Part shown: one piece after another, positions 29,189 through 37,813 of the stretch | Position numbering within the stretch: position 1 is the stretch's first letter | Layout: each line of letters begins with the position of its first letter | Source: Acaryochloris sp. CCMEE 5410 | GTDB lineage: Bacteria; Cyanobacteriota; Cyanobacteriia; Thermosynechococcales; Thermosynechococcaceae | Assembly (NCBI RefSeq): GCF_000238775.2 | Contig: NZ_AFEJ02000001.1 | Location: forward strand, 3,348,001 to 3,412,000 | Direction: 5' to 3' | DNA length: 64,000 nt | Program-made: the position numbers and the translations under genes | Notes under the pieces: model-generated | The model's database searches: none | Told to the model about the DNA's origin: nothing | Seen by the model: the letters and a program-made list of their open reading frames with translations, nothing else

Positions 29189-30354
29189 CAGGGTTGTTTT
29201 ACGTTCCTCCTAGAAAAAATAGGATGGTTCTACTGACCAACAGTAGAGAGACCGATGAGCCATCTAATCGATACTTTGAAGCAAGTCCCGGATTTCCGCA
29301 GTGCCCATGGCCGTATTCATCCGTTATGGCTGCTGTTGCTATTGATGGTGATGGGCATGCTTGCTGGATATCAAGGGTACCGTCCGTTAGAAACCTTTGT
29401 GAGCGATTATCGCCAGCCTTTAAGTGAGCTATTGGGGCTTGAGAGCCTCGAAGTTCCGTCTCACTGTACCTTTCGTCGAGTGATGAAGGGGCTTGACTTC
29501 CAAGCGTTGAGCCACCAATTTGAAGCATGGATGCTCTCGAAAGCCCAGACTCACTCTCCCGATAATTATGCAGCCTCCATTGATGGCAAACGGATTCGTC
29601 AGGGGCTTACAGATGCCAAGGGGAAGCAGCGTTTTGTGGGCTTGGTGAGTTTATTTGCGGTGGAAGCAGGCATCACCCTCAAGCTCGAAGCCCTCACTCA
29701 GGAGGATAATAGCGAAATCAAAGTCGTGCAGGCACTGTTGGAAACCCTTCAACTCGATGGCTTGCTGATTACCATGGATGCCTTACACGCCCAAAAAAAC
29801 ACTTGAGAAGATTGTGGCCTCGGGTAACGACTATCTTGTGGCGGTCAAATCCAATCAGGGAAGACTTTACGACCACCTCCAGACTTACTTTGAGTGTCTT
29901 AAACCCATGGCTGAGCACATCCACTCCGCCCAAAGTAGAGGACGAGATGAACATCGGTGTATACAGGTTTATGAGCCTGTCGGCATAGCCTTACAGGAAT
30001 GGGAGGCAATTCGCTCTGTGCTTTGTGTCCAACGATGGGGCACTCGCAAAGGAAAGGAGTATCACAATACGGCCTATTACATCAGTTCAGCTGCCACCTC
30101 ACCCCAGCATTGGCAATCTCTGGTCCGAGAACATTGGGGCATTGAAAATCGGTTGCATTGGCCGAAGGATGTTGTTTTTGGCGAAGATGATTATCGACTC
30201 GAAGATGAACAAGCACTGCTCAATTGGTCAGTGCTTAGAACTATTGGGATTAATATCCTGCGGCTAAACGACTATCAATCCCTCAAAACCGCGATGACTA
30301 AGCTGGCTAATCGGGTCGATATTATTTTTTCGCTGCTAACTTAAAACAGCCCTG
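29189..30354 (+). mobile_element. ISAs1-family insertion sequence, copy 1
   Basis: A 1166-bp element bounded by imperfect inverted repeats: cagggttgttttacg at the left end and its counterpart ending aaaacagccctg at the right. It is flanked by a perfect 10-bp target duplication, caagacaaat at 29179-29188 and 30355-30364. The size, 10-bp duplication and transposase type fit the ISAs1 family. It interrupts a CPBP protease gene on the opposite strand. A second copy of identical length lies at 32924-34089. Confidence 0.95.
29255..30344 (+). pseudogene. ISAs1-family transposase (frameshifted, copy 1)
   Basis: Starts MSHLIDTLKQVPDFRSAHGR and carries the DDE-type core (ASIDGKRIRQGL, LLITMDALHAQK, then EHWGIENRLHWPKDVVFGED), which is the ISAs1/H-repeat transposase. 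The frame breaks at 29806 because the run after DALHAQ has seven A where the second copy has six; the remainder continues in another frame to the stop at 30344. An intact protein would be about 363 residues. An A7 run can allow transcriptional slippage, so limited expression of the full protein is possible. Confidence 0.88.
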
Positions 30355-31176
30355 CAAGACAAATGCTCGAAAAAATAATTCTTCAACTATAGGTGCAAGA
30401 ATAACAGCTAAGACAAAGAATAACGGCATTTCCCAAAAACCATTAAATCCACTACTGTCAACATAATTTTCTACATAGTTGGGAAAGATAAATGAAAGAT
30501 AGTATAGCGTTATTGAATTAAAGCTCCAGGCAAAAGCCAACTTAACACCTAGTACCCATAATAAATATTTCCAAATACGCTTCCAATTTGTTTTTTTGCT
30601 GTTCTGAATCAACCTCATAGGATTTAATCCAGATCTAGTAAATCGCCTAAGAAGCATCACAGTCCAACTAGTCAACCAGATAATATTGATGGCTTCTGAA
30701 ACCACTAAATTATCCATAGTTTCCTTAGGGTTTAAGCCCATAGCCAGACAGAGCCACCAAAAACTTACATACATTAGACCTGAAAGTGCTAACCATTGGA
30801 TCAATAGCTGTTCTGGTATATCTATTGTCTTAAGTGCTTGAGAGATGCTACTTTTATCTTCAATCTCATAGTTCACAGACGCTTGAGATTTACTGGGCAT
30901 CAATAGAAGAATCGAGACACCAAAAATGCTGGCTATCACTAACATTCTCCAATGAAGAGAATAGCCTTTATCTCTTATATAGCTACCACAGCCAATAAAT
31001 AATATTAGATAACCAATCAATACTAATATTGCAAAAGTCCAATTTAGTGCAGAGGATATCGTATTAGCAGCCTGGCTATCATTGGAAGTCATTGCTCCTA
31101 ATATTGCTAGGGGAGGGATTTGTATAATCAACCCTAGAATAATCAGTAGAATAGATTTTTCTTTTTTTGTTCTCAT
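30355..31176 (-). pseudogene. CPBP intramembrane protease, 5' fragment (IS-interrupted)
   Basis: Begins MRTKKEKSILLIILGLIIQI and encodes several transmembrane helices (about residues 8-28, 45-65, 78-95, 128-150, 165-185, 208-230, 250-268). It reaches the diagnostic first catalytic box EELFFRAFVL, in which EE-x3-R belongs to CPBP/Abi family glutamic intramembrane proteases, then runs into the ISAs1 element. In the interrupted state the reading frame ends in IS sequence at 30322. The gene probably became inactive recently, because both halves are otherwise stop-free. CPBP proteins process prenylated proteins in eukaryotes and act in bacteriocin self-immunity or stress signalling in bacteria. 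Confidence 0.85.
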
Positions 31177-31302
31177 ACTCTATCTATAAACTCTTTGACT
31201 ACAACGAGATCATTTCATGCTATTACTAATAACTATTTGTTTCATCAAAGATCACATAATCTATTAACTATCACTAGAAATAGTTCAGTTTACATGCAAC
31301 AC

Positions 31303-31887
31303 TTATTGATTAATCTCTCGATTAATCTGATCATATAAGTCGGTAAGATTTCCATCATTATTTATGACCAAATTGGCTTGGTTAGCTTTTTCAATTAAAG
31401 GCATTTGGCTAGCAATTCTAGCTTCCGCTTGAGATCTAGATATAGAGTCTCGCCGCATTAACCGCTGACACTGCTGCTCGTCGTCACAAACCACCACCCA
31501 AATTTCTGAGGCTAAATCCGTCATCTTCGCTTCAAACAGCAATGGCACCACCGCCACCACAATCGGATCCGTGAGTTGTCGTTGAGCAGACAAGATTCGC
31601 TTTCGCACATAAGGATGAATTTGGCCTTCCAGCCAAGCACGTTCAGACTCATCATTAAAGACAATATTGCCCAGTTGCTTTCGATCTAGAGTGCCATCTG
31701 CCAGCAGCATCTCTGGTCCATAACGTTGGGTAATATTGGCTAACGCCACCGAACCTGGCTGCACAGCATCGCGGGCATAGATGTCGGCATCCAAAATGGG
31801 TAGCTTGTATTTCGACTCTAGATAAGCAGCCACGCTGGACTTGCCCGTCGCAATGCCTCCCGTCAACCCAATAATTCGTCGAGCCAT
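31303..31887 (-). CDS. coaE: Dephospho-CoA kinase
   Basis: A 194-residue P-loop kinase with Walker A GLTGGIATGKS near the N-terminus. The family pattern DADIYARDAVQPG, the lid region RLMRRDSISRSQAEARI and the C-terminal NDGNLTDLYDQI are all present. It catalyses the last step of coenzyme A synthesis, phosphorylating the 3'-hydroxyl of dephospho-CoA. It is an essential housekeeping gene sitting between two mobile elements, and it looks intact. Confidence 0.95.
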   Translation of the reverse strand: MARRIIGLTGGIATGKSSVAAYLESKYKLPILDADIYARDAVQPGSVALANITQRYGPEMLLADGTLDRKQLGNIVFNDESERAWLEGQIHPYVRKRILSAQRQLTDPIVVAVVPLLFEAKMTDLASEIWVVVCDDEQQCQRLMRRDSISRSQAEARIASQMPLIEKANQANLVINNDGNLTDLYDQINREINQ

Positions 31888-31946
31888 TTCCTGTGCTTTG
31901 TCAACAGACTGCTTGCTAGATTTTAGCCCTTCCCTTCAGGCATTGA

Positions 31947-32323
31947 TTGGGTCCTGGTACAAACCCAGATCTCATTGAAAAATTTATCACTCGGTTTGCT
32001 CACTACAACACATTGAGGGTGGAGATAATTGCAGGTGCGATCGCACGTACCGATGCCAGTATTTTTATGGGTGGAATGGATTCAGGTGCAGCCATTGAAA
32101 CCGTCGATGTGGTGACTACGGCAAATACACCGACTAAAGTGGCAGAAGCTATCCAAATTGCCCATAGAGCCCGCTGCATTTAGAGTTGCCTTATGGGTCA
32201 AGGGTAAAAGGTCTATTTCTTCTCCTAGGGACAATGGGTATCGCGACGCTATGGGAAGCTATATTTGCCGATGTCGGCGTTGCTTTATTGATAATTCTCG
32301 ATGCAGGTCGAGCCTTGAAGTAG
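31947..32323 (+). pseudogene. P1B-type cation ATPase remnant with internal deletion
   Basis: The first segment, EKFITRFAHYNT, resembles the stalk just before the metal-channel helices of Zn/Cd/Co-transporting ATPases. It is joined directly to a late P-domain segment, DASIFMGGMDSGAAIETVDVV then KVAEAIQIAHRAR, so the channel CPC motif, phosphorylation site and nucleotide domain are deleted. After frameshifts and a stop, a third frame reads GTMGIATLWEAIFADVGVAL and ends ILDAGRALK-stop at 32321-32323, which matches the C-terminal membrane segment of the same family. The pieces are in order on one strand, so this is one decayed metal efflux gene, not a real protein. Confidence 0.75.
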
Positions 32324-32455
32324 CTATAGATATATTTGGCCATAGATAAGAGTTGAATAGAAAGCCATTTAACCATCGAGCACATAGATCATAGTTCTGC
32401 AGTTCACCCCCAATCAGTCGCTGCTTACCTACTCACTTCACCATATCGATAGACA

Positions 32456-32782
32456 ATGGACATCAGAAAATACACACCAATGACACCAACGAGGCCTTGC
32501 CAATATTGCCTAAGTCTCCAACAGGGCAGCGTATTTGCCGACTTCGATATTGATGATAACGGGTATGTATTTCTTGTTCGAATATCTTTTGATGGTTACG
32601 GTTGCTGCGGCATTGAAGACGAGACGCGAAAAATGGATGCAGAATCTTCCCAAAAAATGATCGAATGGGTTGAGTCAAACAATGTCAGCCAAGATGCCAT
32701 GCGTGCAGTGCTCAAAAAATACTTCAATGAGAACAAAGACGTAATTTGGGAGGATGCTTTAGCAGATTATGCATTGTTGTAA
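32456..32782 (+). CDS. Hypothetical small protein
   Basis: A 108-residue soluble protein starting at an ATG. It has three closely spaced aromatic/Cys phrases (PCQYCLSLQQ, RISFDGYGCCGIED) and an acidic helical C-terminus (DAMRAVLKKYFNENKDVIWE). The CxxC and CC pairs might bind a metal, but I do not recognise the family. It lies between the ATPase remnant and an ISAs1 copy. Confidence 0.5.
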   Translation: MDIRKYTPMTPTRPCQYCLSLQQGSVFADFDIDDNGYVFLVRISFDGYGCCGIEDETRKMDAESSQKMIEWVESNNVSQDAMRAVLKKYFNENKDVIWEDALADYALL

Positions 32783-32923
32783 GCTTGTTCATCACTGAAT
32801 AGAATGATTGTTGAAAAGCTAGCCAATTTCTGTTCGGCTACCCCCAATATCGAGAACACTACTTAAGAAACTGATGAATCCAAACCAAGAGATGGGCTAG
32901 ATCGATTGCCTCATCTAACCTGG

Positions 32924-34089
32924 CAGGGTTGTTTTACGTTCCTCCTAGAAAAAATAGGATGGTTCTACTGACCAACAGTAGAGAGACCGATGAGCCATCT
33001 AATTGATACTTTGAAGCAAGTCCCGGATTTCCGCAGTGCCCATGGCCGTACTCATCCGTTATGGCTTCTGTTGCTGTTGATGGTGATGGGTATGCTTGCT
33101 GGATACCAGGGATATCGCCCCTTAGAAACCTTTACGAGCGATTATCGCCAGCCTTTAAGTGAGCTATTGGGACTTGAGAGCCTTGAAGTTCCGTCTCACT
33201 GTACCTTTCGTCGAGTGATGATGGGGCTTGACTTCCAAGCGTTGAGCCACCAATTTGAAGCATGGATGCTCTCGAAAGCCCAGACTCACTCTCCCGATAA
33301 TTATGCAGCCTCCATTGATGGCAAACGGATTCGTCAGGGGCTGACAGATGCCAAGGGGAAGCAGCGTTTTGTGGGCTTGGTGAGTTTATTTGCGGTGGAA
33401 GCAGGCATCACCCTCAAGCTCGAAGCCCTCACTCAGGAGGATAATAGCGAAATCAAAGTCGTGCAGGCACTGTTGGAAACCCTTCAACTCGATGGCTTGC
33501 TGATTACCATGGATGCCTTACACGCCCAAAAAACACTTGAGAAGATTGTGGCCTCGGGTAACGACTATCTTGTGGCGGTCAAATCCAATCAGGGAAGACT
33601 TTACGACCACCTCCAGACTTACTTTGAGTGTCTTAAACCCATGGCTGAGCACATCCACTCCGCCCAAAGTAGAGGACGAGATGAACATCGGTGTATACAG
33701 GTTTATGAGCCTGTCGGCATAGCCTTACAGGAATGGGAGGCAATTCGCTCTGTGCTTTGTGTCCAACGATGGGGCACAAAGCAAAGGAAAGGAGTATCAC
33801 AATACGGCCTATTACATCAGTTCAGCTGCCACCTCACCCCAGCATTGGCAATCTCTGGTCCGAGAACATTGGGGCATTGAAAATCGGTTGCATTGGCCGA
33901 AGGATGTTGTTTTTGGCGAAGATGATTATCGACTCGAAGATGAACAAGCACTGCTCAATTGGTCAGTGCTTAGAACTATTGGGATTAATATCCTGCGGCT
34001 AAACGACTATCAATCCCTCAAAACCGCGATGACTAAGCTTGCTAATCGGGTCGATATTATTTTTTCGCTGCTAACTTAAAACAGCCCTG
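32924..34089 (+). mobile_element. ISAs1-family insertion sequence, copy 2
   Basis: A second 1166-bp copy of the element at 29189-30354, in the same orientation, with the same inverted repeats. It has its own perfect 10-bp target duplication, tctaacctgg at 32914-32923 and 34090-34099. The two copies differ at only a few bases. The insertion lies between genes. Confidence 0.95.
32990..34079 (+). pseudogene. ISAs1-family transposase (frameshifted, copy 2)
   Basis: Same transposase as copy 1, but reading frame is intact through DALHAQKTLEK (six A). It then breaks near 33778, where the sequence is ggggcacaaagcaaagg instead of ggggcactcgcaaagg in copy 1, a net one-base gain. The frame then ends early at 33880; the rest continues in another frame to 34079. 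Neither copy therefore encodes a full transposase, though each is correct where the other is broken. Confidence 0.88.
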
Positions 34090-34236
34090 TCTAACCTGGT
34101 AGAAGGATACAGACTATACAAAACATACTCTCTCTATGTTGCAACGGATCTCTCCATTTCTAAACTGGAGCATAGAAAGTGACCTTACCCTACTTGATAG
34201 AGATGCAGTTCCACTCGCCCTATGAACTGGTGAATC

Positions 34237-34638
34237 ATGACCACTTTGACGCCGAAAACCCACCTAGCCCTACTCCTTATGAGCTTTCTTACATGGGGAT
34301 TTTTCGTTCTCTTAGGCTTACCTGACTATTACCAAAGCTGGCCTTTCTCCGCCAAAGTTGCCGCCTGTATCGCAGTCACACTTCTCTACATTCCATTGGC
34401 CCCCTTCATCTTGAAGCGAATGGACAACAAGCAGTATGTCAAGAACTCCCTCTGGCTAGCCCTCTATTTAACCGTGCCACTGTTTATCTATGACTATTTG
34501 TTTATCGTCTTACTTGGCGGCGACAATATGACTTTTGTCTTTCGGTATTGGTATCTCTCTTTCTTTTACTTCTCTTTCTGGGTTCAGTTTCCATTGACAG
34601 CTCGGTTCCTCATGAATGAGTCAACAGAAAGCCCTTGA
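34237..34638 (+). CDS. Hypothetical four-helix membrane protein
   Basis: A 133-residue protein with four predicted transmembrane helices (about 10-28, 37-57, 70-92 and 102-122) and very high Phe, Tyr and Leu content. Basic residues sit on the first loop side (KRMDNKQYVKN). The tail ends RFLMNESTESP. No family was recognised. It follows the second ISAs1 copy by 147 bp. Confidence 0.6.
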   Translation: MTTLTPKTHLALLLMSFLTWGFFVLLGLPDYYQSWPFSAKVAACIAVTLLYIPLAPFILKRMDNKQYVKNSLWLALYLTVPLFIYDYLFIVLLGGDNMTFVFRYWYLSFFYFSFWVQFPLTARFLMNESTESP

Positions 34639-34744
34639 AAGAAATGGGGAAATATCGGTGTCATTCTGTAGAACAAACTGGTGAAGTGTTTCACTTCAGT
34701 CCTATGAATTGCATAGACCTACGTACACCTGACAGAACATCTTT

Positions 34745-35197
34745 ATGACTCACGACTTAAGTAAGATCACTCGTCATGGGGAGGATGGCATCATCACCAT
34801 CGAATATGAAGGACATGCCATTGACATCAGACTCATATCCGATGGTCAACCTTTCGGCATGGCTTTGCAACTGGCTACCGAGATTATCGAACAACTGCCT
34901 GAATATGATGTTGTCGCCAAGAACATTATCGTCAACGACCTTTGTGACATCTACAACAACGGTTGGAATGAATACGACGAAGTACAAGCAGATGGCTCTC
35001 TGAAGCTAGTGACTCATCCACCATTAACTACAACCGAGTTTGAGCAGAAATTCTTTTTGACGGGAGTCAATATTACTGGCAATACTGTAGTCGAACTGTT
35101 TTATGACAATTCGGGGCTATTCTGGGGGCATGCTGTATTGGTGAAGTCTTTGAACGGTAGTGACTTCAACACGGCACGCGCCGAATTACTCGGATAA
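34745..35197 (+). CDS. DUF2262-like protein
   Basis: A 150-residue acidic, soluble protein. The C-terminal half, KFFLTGVNITGNTVVELFYD then SGLFWGHAVLVKSLNG, has the F-x-L-x-G-V and LFxGH phrases typical of DUF2262. Function is unknown for the family, though such small proteins often occur as immunity-like genes beside polymorphic toxins; no toxin gene is adjacent here. Confidence 0.6.
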   Translation: MTHDLSKITRHGEDGIITIEYEGHAIDIRLISDGQPFGMALQLATEIIEQLPEYDVVAKNIIVNDLCDIYNNGWNEYDEVQADGSLKLVTHPPLTTTEFEQKFFLTGVNITGNTVVELFYDNSGLFWGHAVLVKSLNGSDFNTARAELLG

Positions 35198-35248
35198 CAG
35201 GGACATTTCAGTATTGTGAAGTGCTGCAACCCTAAACACTACAGCGAG

Positions 35249-35575
35249 TTACTTGTGGTGTAAGTGAGTTGAGATAGCAGTCTCAACCCACGTATTCAAA
35301 CTCACACCATCCACCTGAGCTCGAATGACAGCTTGACGATGGAGTTCAGGGGAAATTCTTAAATTGAAGCGGCCAGAGCAAGGTTTATCTGGATCTTTGC
35401 CCATCAGTTGGCAATCCGCCAAATAATCTTCAATGACATTGTGGAACGAGGCTTCTAGTTCATCCACTGTTTGTCCATCAAAAGCGATCACATCCTGAGT
35501 CCCAACCACGCGGCCAAAGAAGATTCGATCTTCAGGATCAAACTGAATAACAGCTTCATATCCTTTATATTTCAT
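35249..35575 (-). CDS. hicB: HicB-family antitoxin
   Basis: A 108-residue protein with the partially degraded RNase H-like HicB fold (YKGYEAVIQFDPEDRIFFGR then GQTVDELEASFHNVIEDYLA). The ribbon-helix-helix DNA-binding end is GRFNLRISPELHRQAVIRAQ then LNTWVETAI. It is the antitoxin and autorepressor for the HicA toxin encoded just upstream; the two genes overlap by 11 nt. Confidence 0.88.
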   Translation of the reverse strand: MKYKGYEAVIQFDPEDRIFFGRVVGTQDVIAFDGQTVDELEASFHNVIEDYLADCQLMGKDPDKPCSGRFNLRISPELHRQAVIRAQVDGVSLNTWVETAISTHLHHK

Positions 35576-35831
35576 CAGTTATTCCCGCTTTGAGTAGAAA
35601 ATCACGCACCGCCTGAACCTGGTAGCGCTTTAACTCATTCCCTGGATGTGGGGAATGAATATTTAAGGACATTTGGTTGAGTTCAAAGCGAACCCGAGAA
35701 CCACTTCCACTAGTAACCTTTCCCTCCAATCCTCGAATTAGACTAACTACATCAGCCCACAATATATTTTTACGAATAGGTGTAGAGAATAAGGCGCTTA
35801 GAATTTTTTTCTGTTTATTGTTCATATCCAT
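35565..35831 (-). CDS. hicA: HicA-family mRNA interferase toxin
   Basis: The preferred ATG at 35831 gives 88 residues; upstream TTG starts and the ATG at 35825 are alternatives. The double-stranded RNA-binding-type core reads GSGSRVRFELNQMSLNIHSP then HPGNELKRYQVQAVRDFLLK, which is HicA-like. The catalytic His of the usual G-S-H is replaced by Arg or Ser here (GSGSRVRF), so activity may be altered. It is the first gene of the leftward operon, with a striking hairpin upstream. Confidence 0.8.
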   Translation of the reverse strand: MDMNNKQKKILSALFSTPIRKNILWADVVSLIRGLEGKVTSGSGSRVRFELNQMSLNIHSPHPGNELKRYQVQAVRDFLLKAGITDEI

Positions 35832-35910
35832 ACAAAACCATTGAAATTTCGGATCCACCAACTTCGATAGACCAGTAATTTGTGGGGCTATGTACAGACC
35901 AGCAGTCGAT

Positions 35911-35941
35911 ACTTATAGTACTTTTTTTTAGTACTATAAGT
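35911..35941. promoter_or_regulatory. Perfect 12-bp hairpin with oligo-T loop
   Basis: acttatagtact at 35911-35922 and its exact complement agtactataagt at 35930-35941 flank a seven-T loop. It lies about 80 bp upstream of hicA and about 20 bp from the IS630 end. It could be a HicB operator/promoter, or a relic of an element end. No such palindrome is repeated elsewhere in the window. Confidence 0.45.
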
Positions 35942-35959
35942 CAAGTTAAGCAGATGGAC

Positions 35960-37017
35960 AAAATTAATTACATAGAATTTCCAGGTTGTAAACTACCTGA
36001 GTCCTCTTTTTTACATCCATTGATTTGATGTCATTAGTCCGTCCTATCTCCACCGAAAGCTTACGCTTATTGCATCGGATTTATCACTGTAGTCGCCATC
36101 ATCAGGTCAGACAACGCGCCCATTGCCTCATTTTGTCTGCCCAGGGTTGGAGTCCCTACACCTTAGCCTCCCTTTTTAGTGTGAGTCCTAAACCGTGTAC
36201 AACTGGCTTAAGGCTTGGAATAACCGTGGTTTTGCAGGACTCTATAATCGCCCAGGCCGAGGTCGAAAACCGATGTTTAATCCCGACCAACAACAGCAGA
36301 TTTATGAGTGGACTCAGGCATCTCCCATCCAACTCAATCGGGTGCTAGCTCAGATTGAACAGCAGTGGTCAGTACGCGTGTCAAAGGCCACCGTTAAACG
36401 CGTCTTGAAGCAGATGGACATGAGCTGGCATCGCTTTCGCCAAGGGACATCAGGCCAGCCTTTATATGCCGACTACCTCGAAAAAACAGCAGTTAGAACA
36501 TCTCAAGAAACAAGAAGAGAAGGGAGACATCCACCTATTCTTTATGGATGAGAGTGGTTTTTCGTTAGTCCCCTGTATTCCCTATGGATGGCAACCCATA
36601 GGGACTTATCTGGAAATCCCGACTCGTTCAAGTAAACGCTTGAATGTTCTGGGGTTTTTGAGTCGACGACAAGGGCTATATGCTTATACATCAGAACAGA
36701 CCATCACCAGTGAGGTTGTCAGTCATTGCATTGATACCTTCTTTGCTGACGTGGAGGTGCCCACCGTCATTGTGATGGATCAAGCCCCTATCCATACGAG
36801 CCAAGCAATCTATGAGATGAAGGCAGAGTGGGCCGAACGGGGAATTACCTTGTTTGAGTTGCCAAGCTATTCTCCCCATCTAAATTTGATTGAGCGTCTG
36901 TGGCAATTCATGAAATATCAGTGGATTGAAATGAGTGCCTACTGGGGGTGGTCATCTTTGGTCGAATATGTGGAAAGAGTTTTGAAAACCTACAGCGATG
37001 ATTATGTAATTAATTTT
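35960..37017 (+). mobile_element. IS630-family insertion sequence
   Basis: About 1.06 kb bounded by a perfect 14-bp inverted repeat, aaaattaattacat at 35960-35973 and its complement at 37004-37017. The true tips may extend a few bases, toward the TA dinucleotides that IS630 elements target. The transposase is a DDE enzyme of the IS630 type. The reading frame is interrupted, so the element is probably immobile. Confidence 0.85.
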
Positions 37018-37023
37018 AGCTAA
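36028..37023 (+). pseudogene. IS630-family transposase (frameshifted)
   Basis: Three overlapping frames together encode the enzyme. The N-terminal HTH part is HRIYHCSRHHQVRQRAHCL, then TVYNWLKAWNNRGFAGLYNR. The catalytic part has the motifs LFFMDESGFSL, VIVMDQAPIH and FELPSYSPHLNLIERLWQ (DDE). The first break near 36190 is a missing base in cctaaaccgtg (SPK-TVYNW). The second, at gaaaaaacag near 36480, sits in an A6 run that might allow programmed frameshifting. Its stop falls at 37023, in or just past the right terminal repeat. Confidence 0.85.
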
Positions 37024-37186
37024 GTGCTTAATAACCTAACGATCTATCGACTGAGTGGTAGTCCAAGCAGCAAATAAGCAGGCAGCCTGTAACCCACTTC
37101 ACCATTCTTTTACGAGTAAAGGAGTATTCTAAGTGTAGGTGAGGCCGTTTGCTGGAAAAATCGACTGATGAGAAAGCAATATCGCC

Positions 37187-37813
37187 ATGAACCCTTTTTA
37201 TTCAGGCTATTACACCGAAAATGAGCTGAGAGGCTTTGGTTTCAAATCCGTTGGCCAGAACGTCAAAATAGCCAAAAACTGTACTATCGTTGGCATTGAA
37301 AATATCGCGATCGGTGACAATGTCCGCATTGATGCCTATTGTTCCATCTTTGCCCATCAGGAAGGCTGGGTTACCTTAGGCTCCTTTATTCATATTGGCG
37401 GCTATTGTCTACTATCTGCTGGAGACGGTATTCGCATGGATGACTTTAGCGGACTCTCTCAAGGGGTTCATCTTTATAGCAGAACCGATGACTATACAGG
37501 CAAATTCTTAACCAATCCCACCGTCCCCAAGAAATACACCGGCATTATAGGAGGAACCGTCGCCCTGGGCCGACATGCCATTATTGGTTCCAGTTCCGTT
37601 ATTCTGCCCAATGTTCAGATTGGCGATGGCACCGCCGTGGGAGCCCTGTCTTTAGTCACCAAAAGCTTAGATCCTTGGGGCGTGTATTTTGGTAGCCCTG
37701 CCAAAAAACTGAAAAACAGATCGAAACGGCTACTGACCTTAGAAACAAAGTTAACGGCAGAACTGGCAAAGCCCACCAATAGCTTACCCATCTCCCTCTC
37801 GGCCATTGGCTAA
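37187..37813 (+). CDS. Left-handed beta-helix O-acetyltransferase
   Basis: A 208-residue protein of hexapeptide repeats ([LIV]-G-x4). These include NVKIAKNCTIVGIENIAIGD and GRHAIIGSSSVILPNVQIGD, and FGSPAKKLKNR is the usual end of acetyl-CoA-dependent sugar or serine acetyltransferases. The extra loop around VHLYSRTDDYTGKFL resembles surface-polysaccharide acetyltransferases. Substrate unknown. Its last 30 bases overlap the convergent alpha/beta hydrolase gene. Confidence 0.82.
   Translation: MNPFYSGYYTENELRGFGFKSVGQNVKIAKNCTIVGIENIAIGDNVRIDAYCSIFAHQEGWVTLGSFIHIGGYCLLSAGDGIRMDDFSGLSQGVHLYSRTDDYTGKFLTNPTVPKKYTGIIGGTVALGRHAIIGSSSVILPNVQIGDGTAVGALSLVTKSLDPWGVYFGSPAKKLKNRSKRLLTLETKLTAELAKPTNSLPISLSAIG

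Noticed and set aside
29189-34089. Composite transposon formed by the two ISAs1 copies around coaE
   Set aside because: Each copy has its own perfect 10-bp target duplication (caagacaaat and tctaacctgg), showing independent insertions. coaE is a housekeeping gene.
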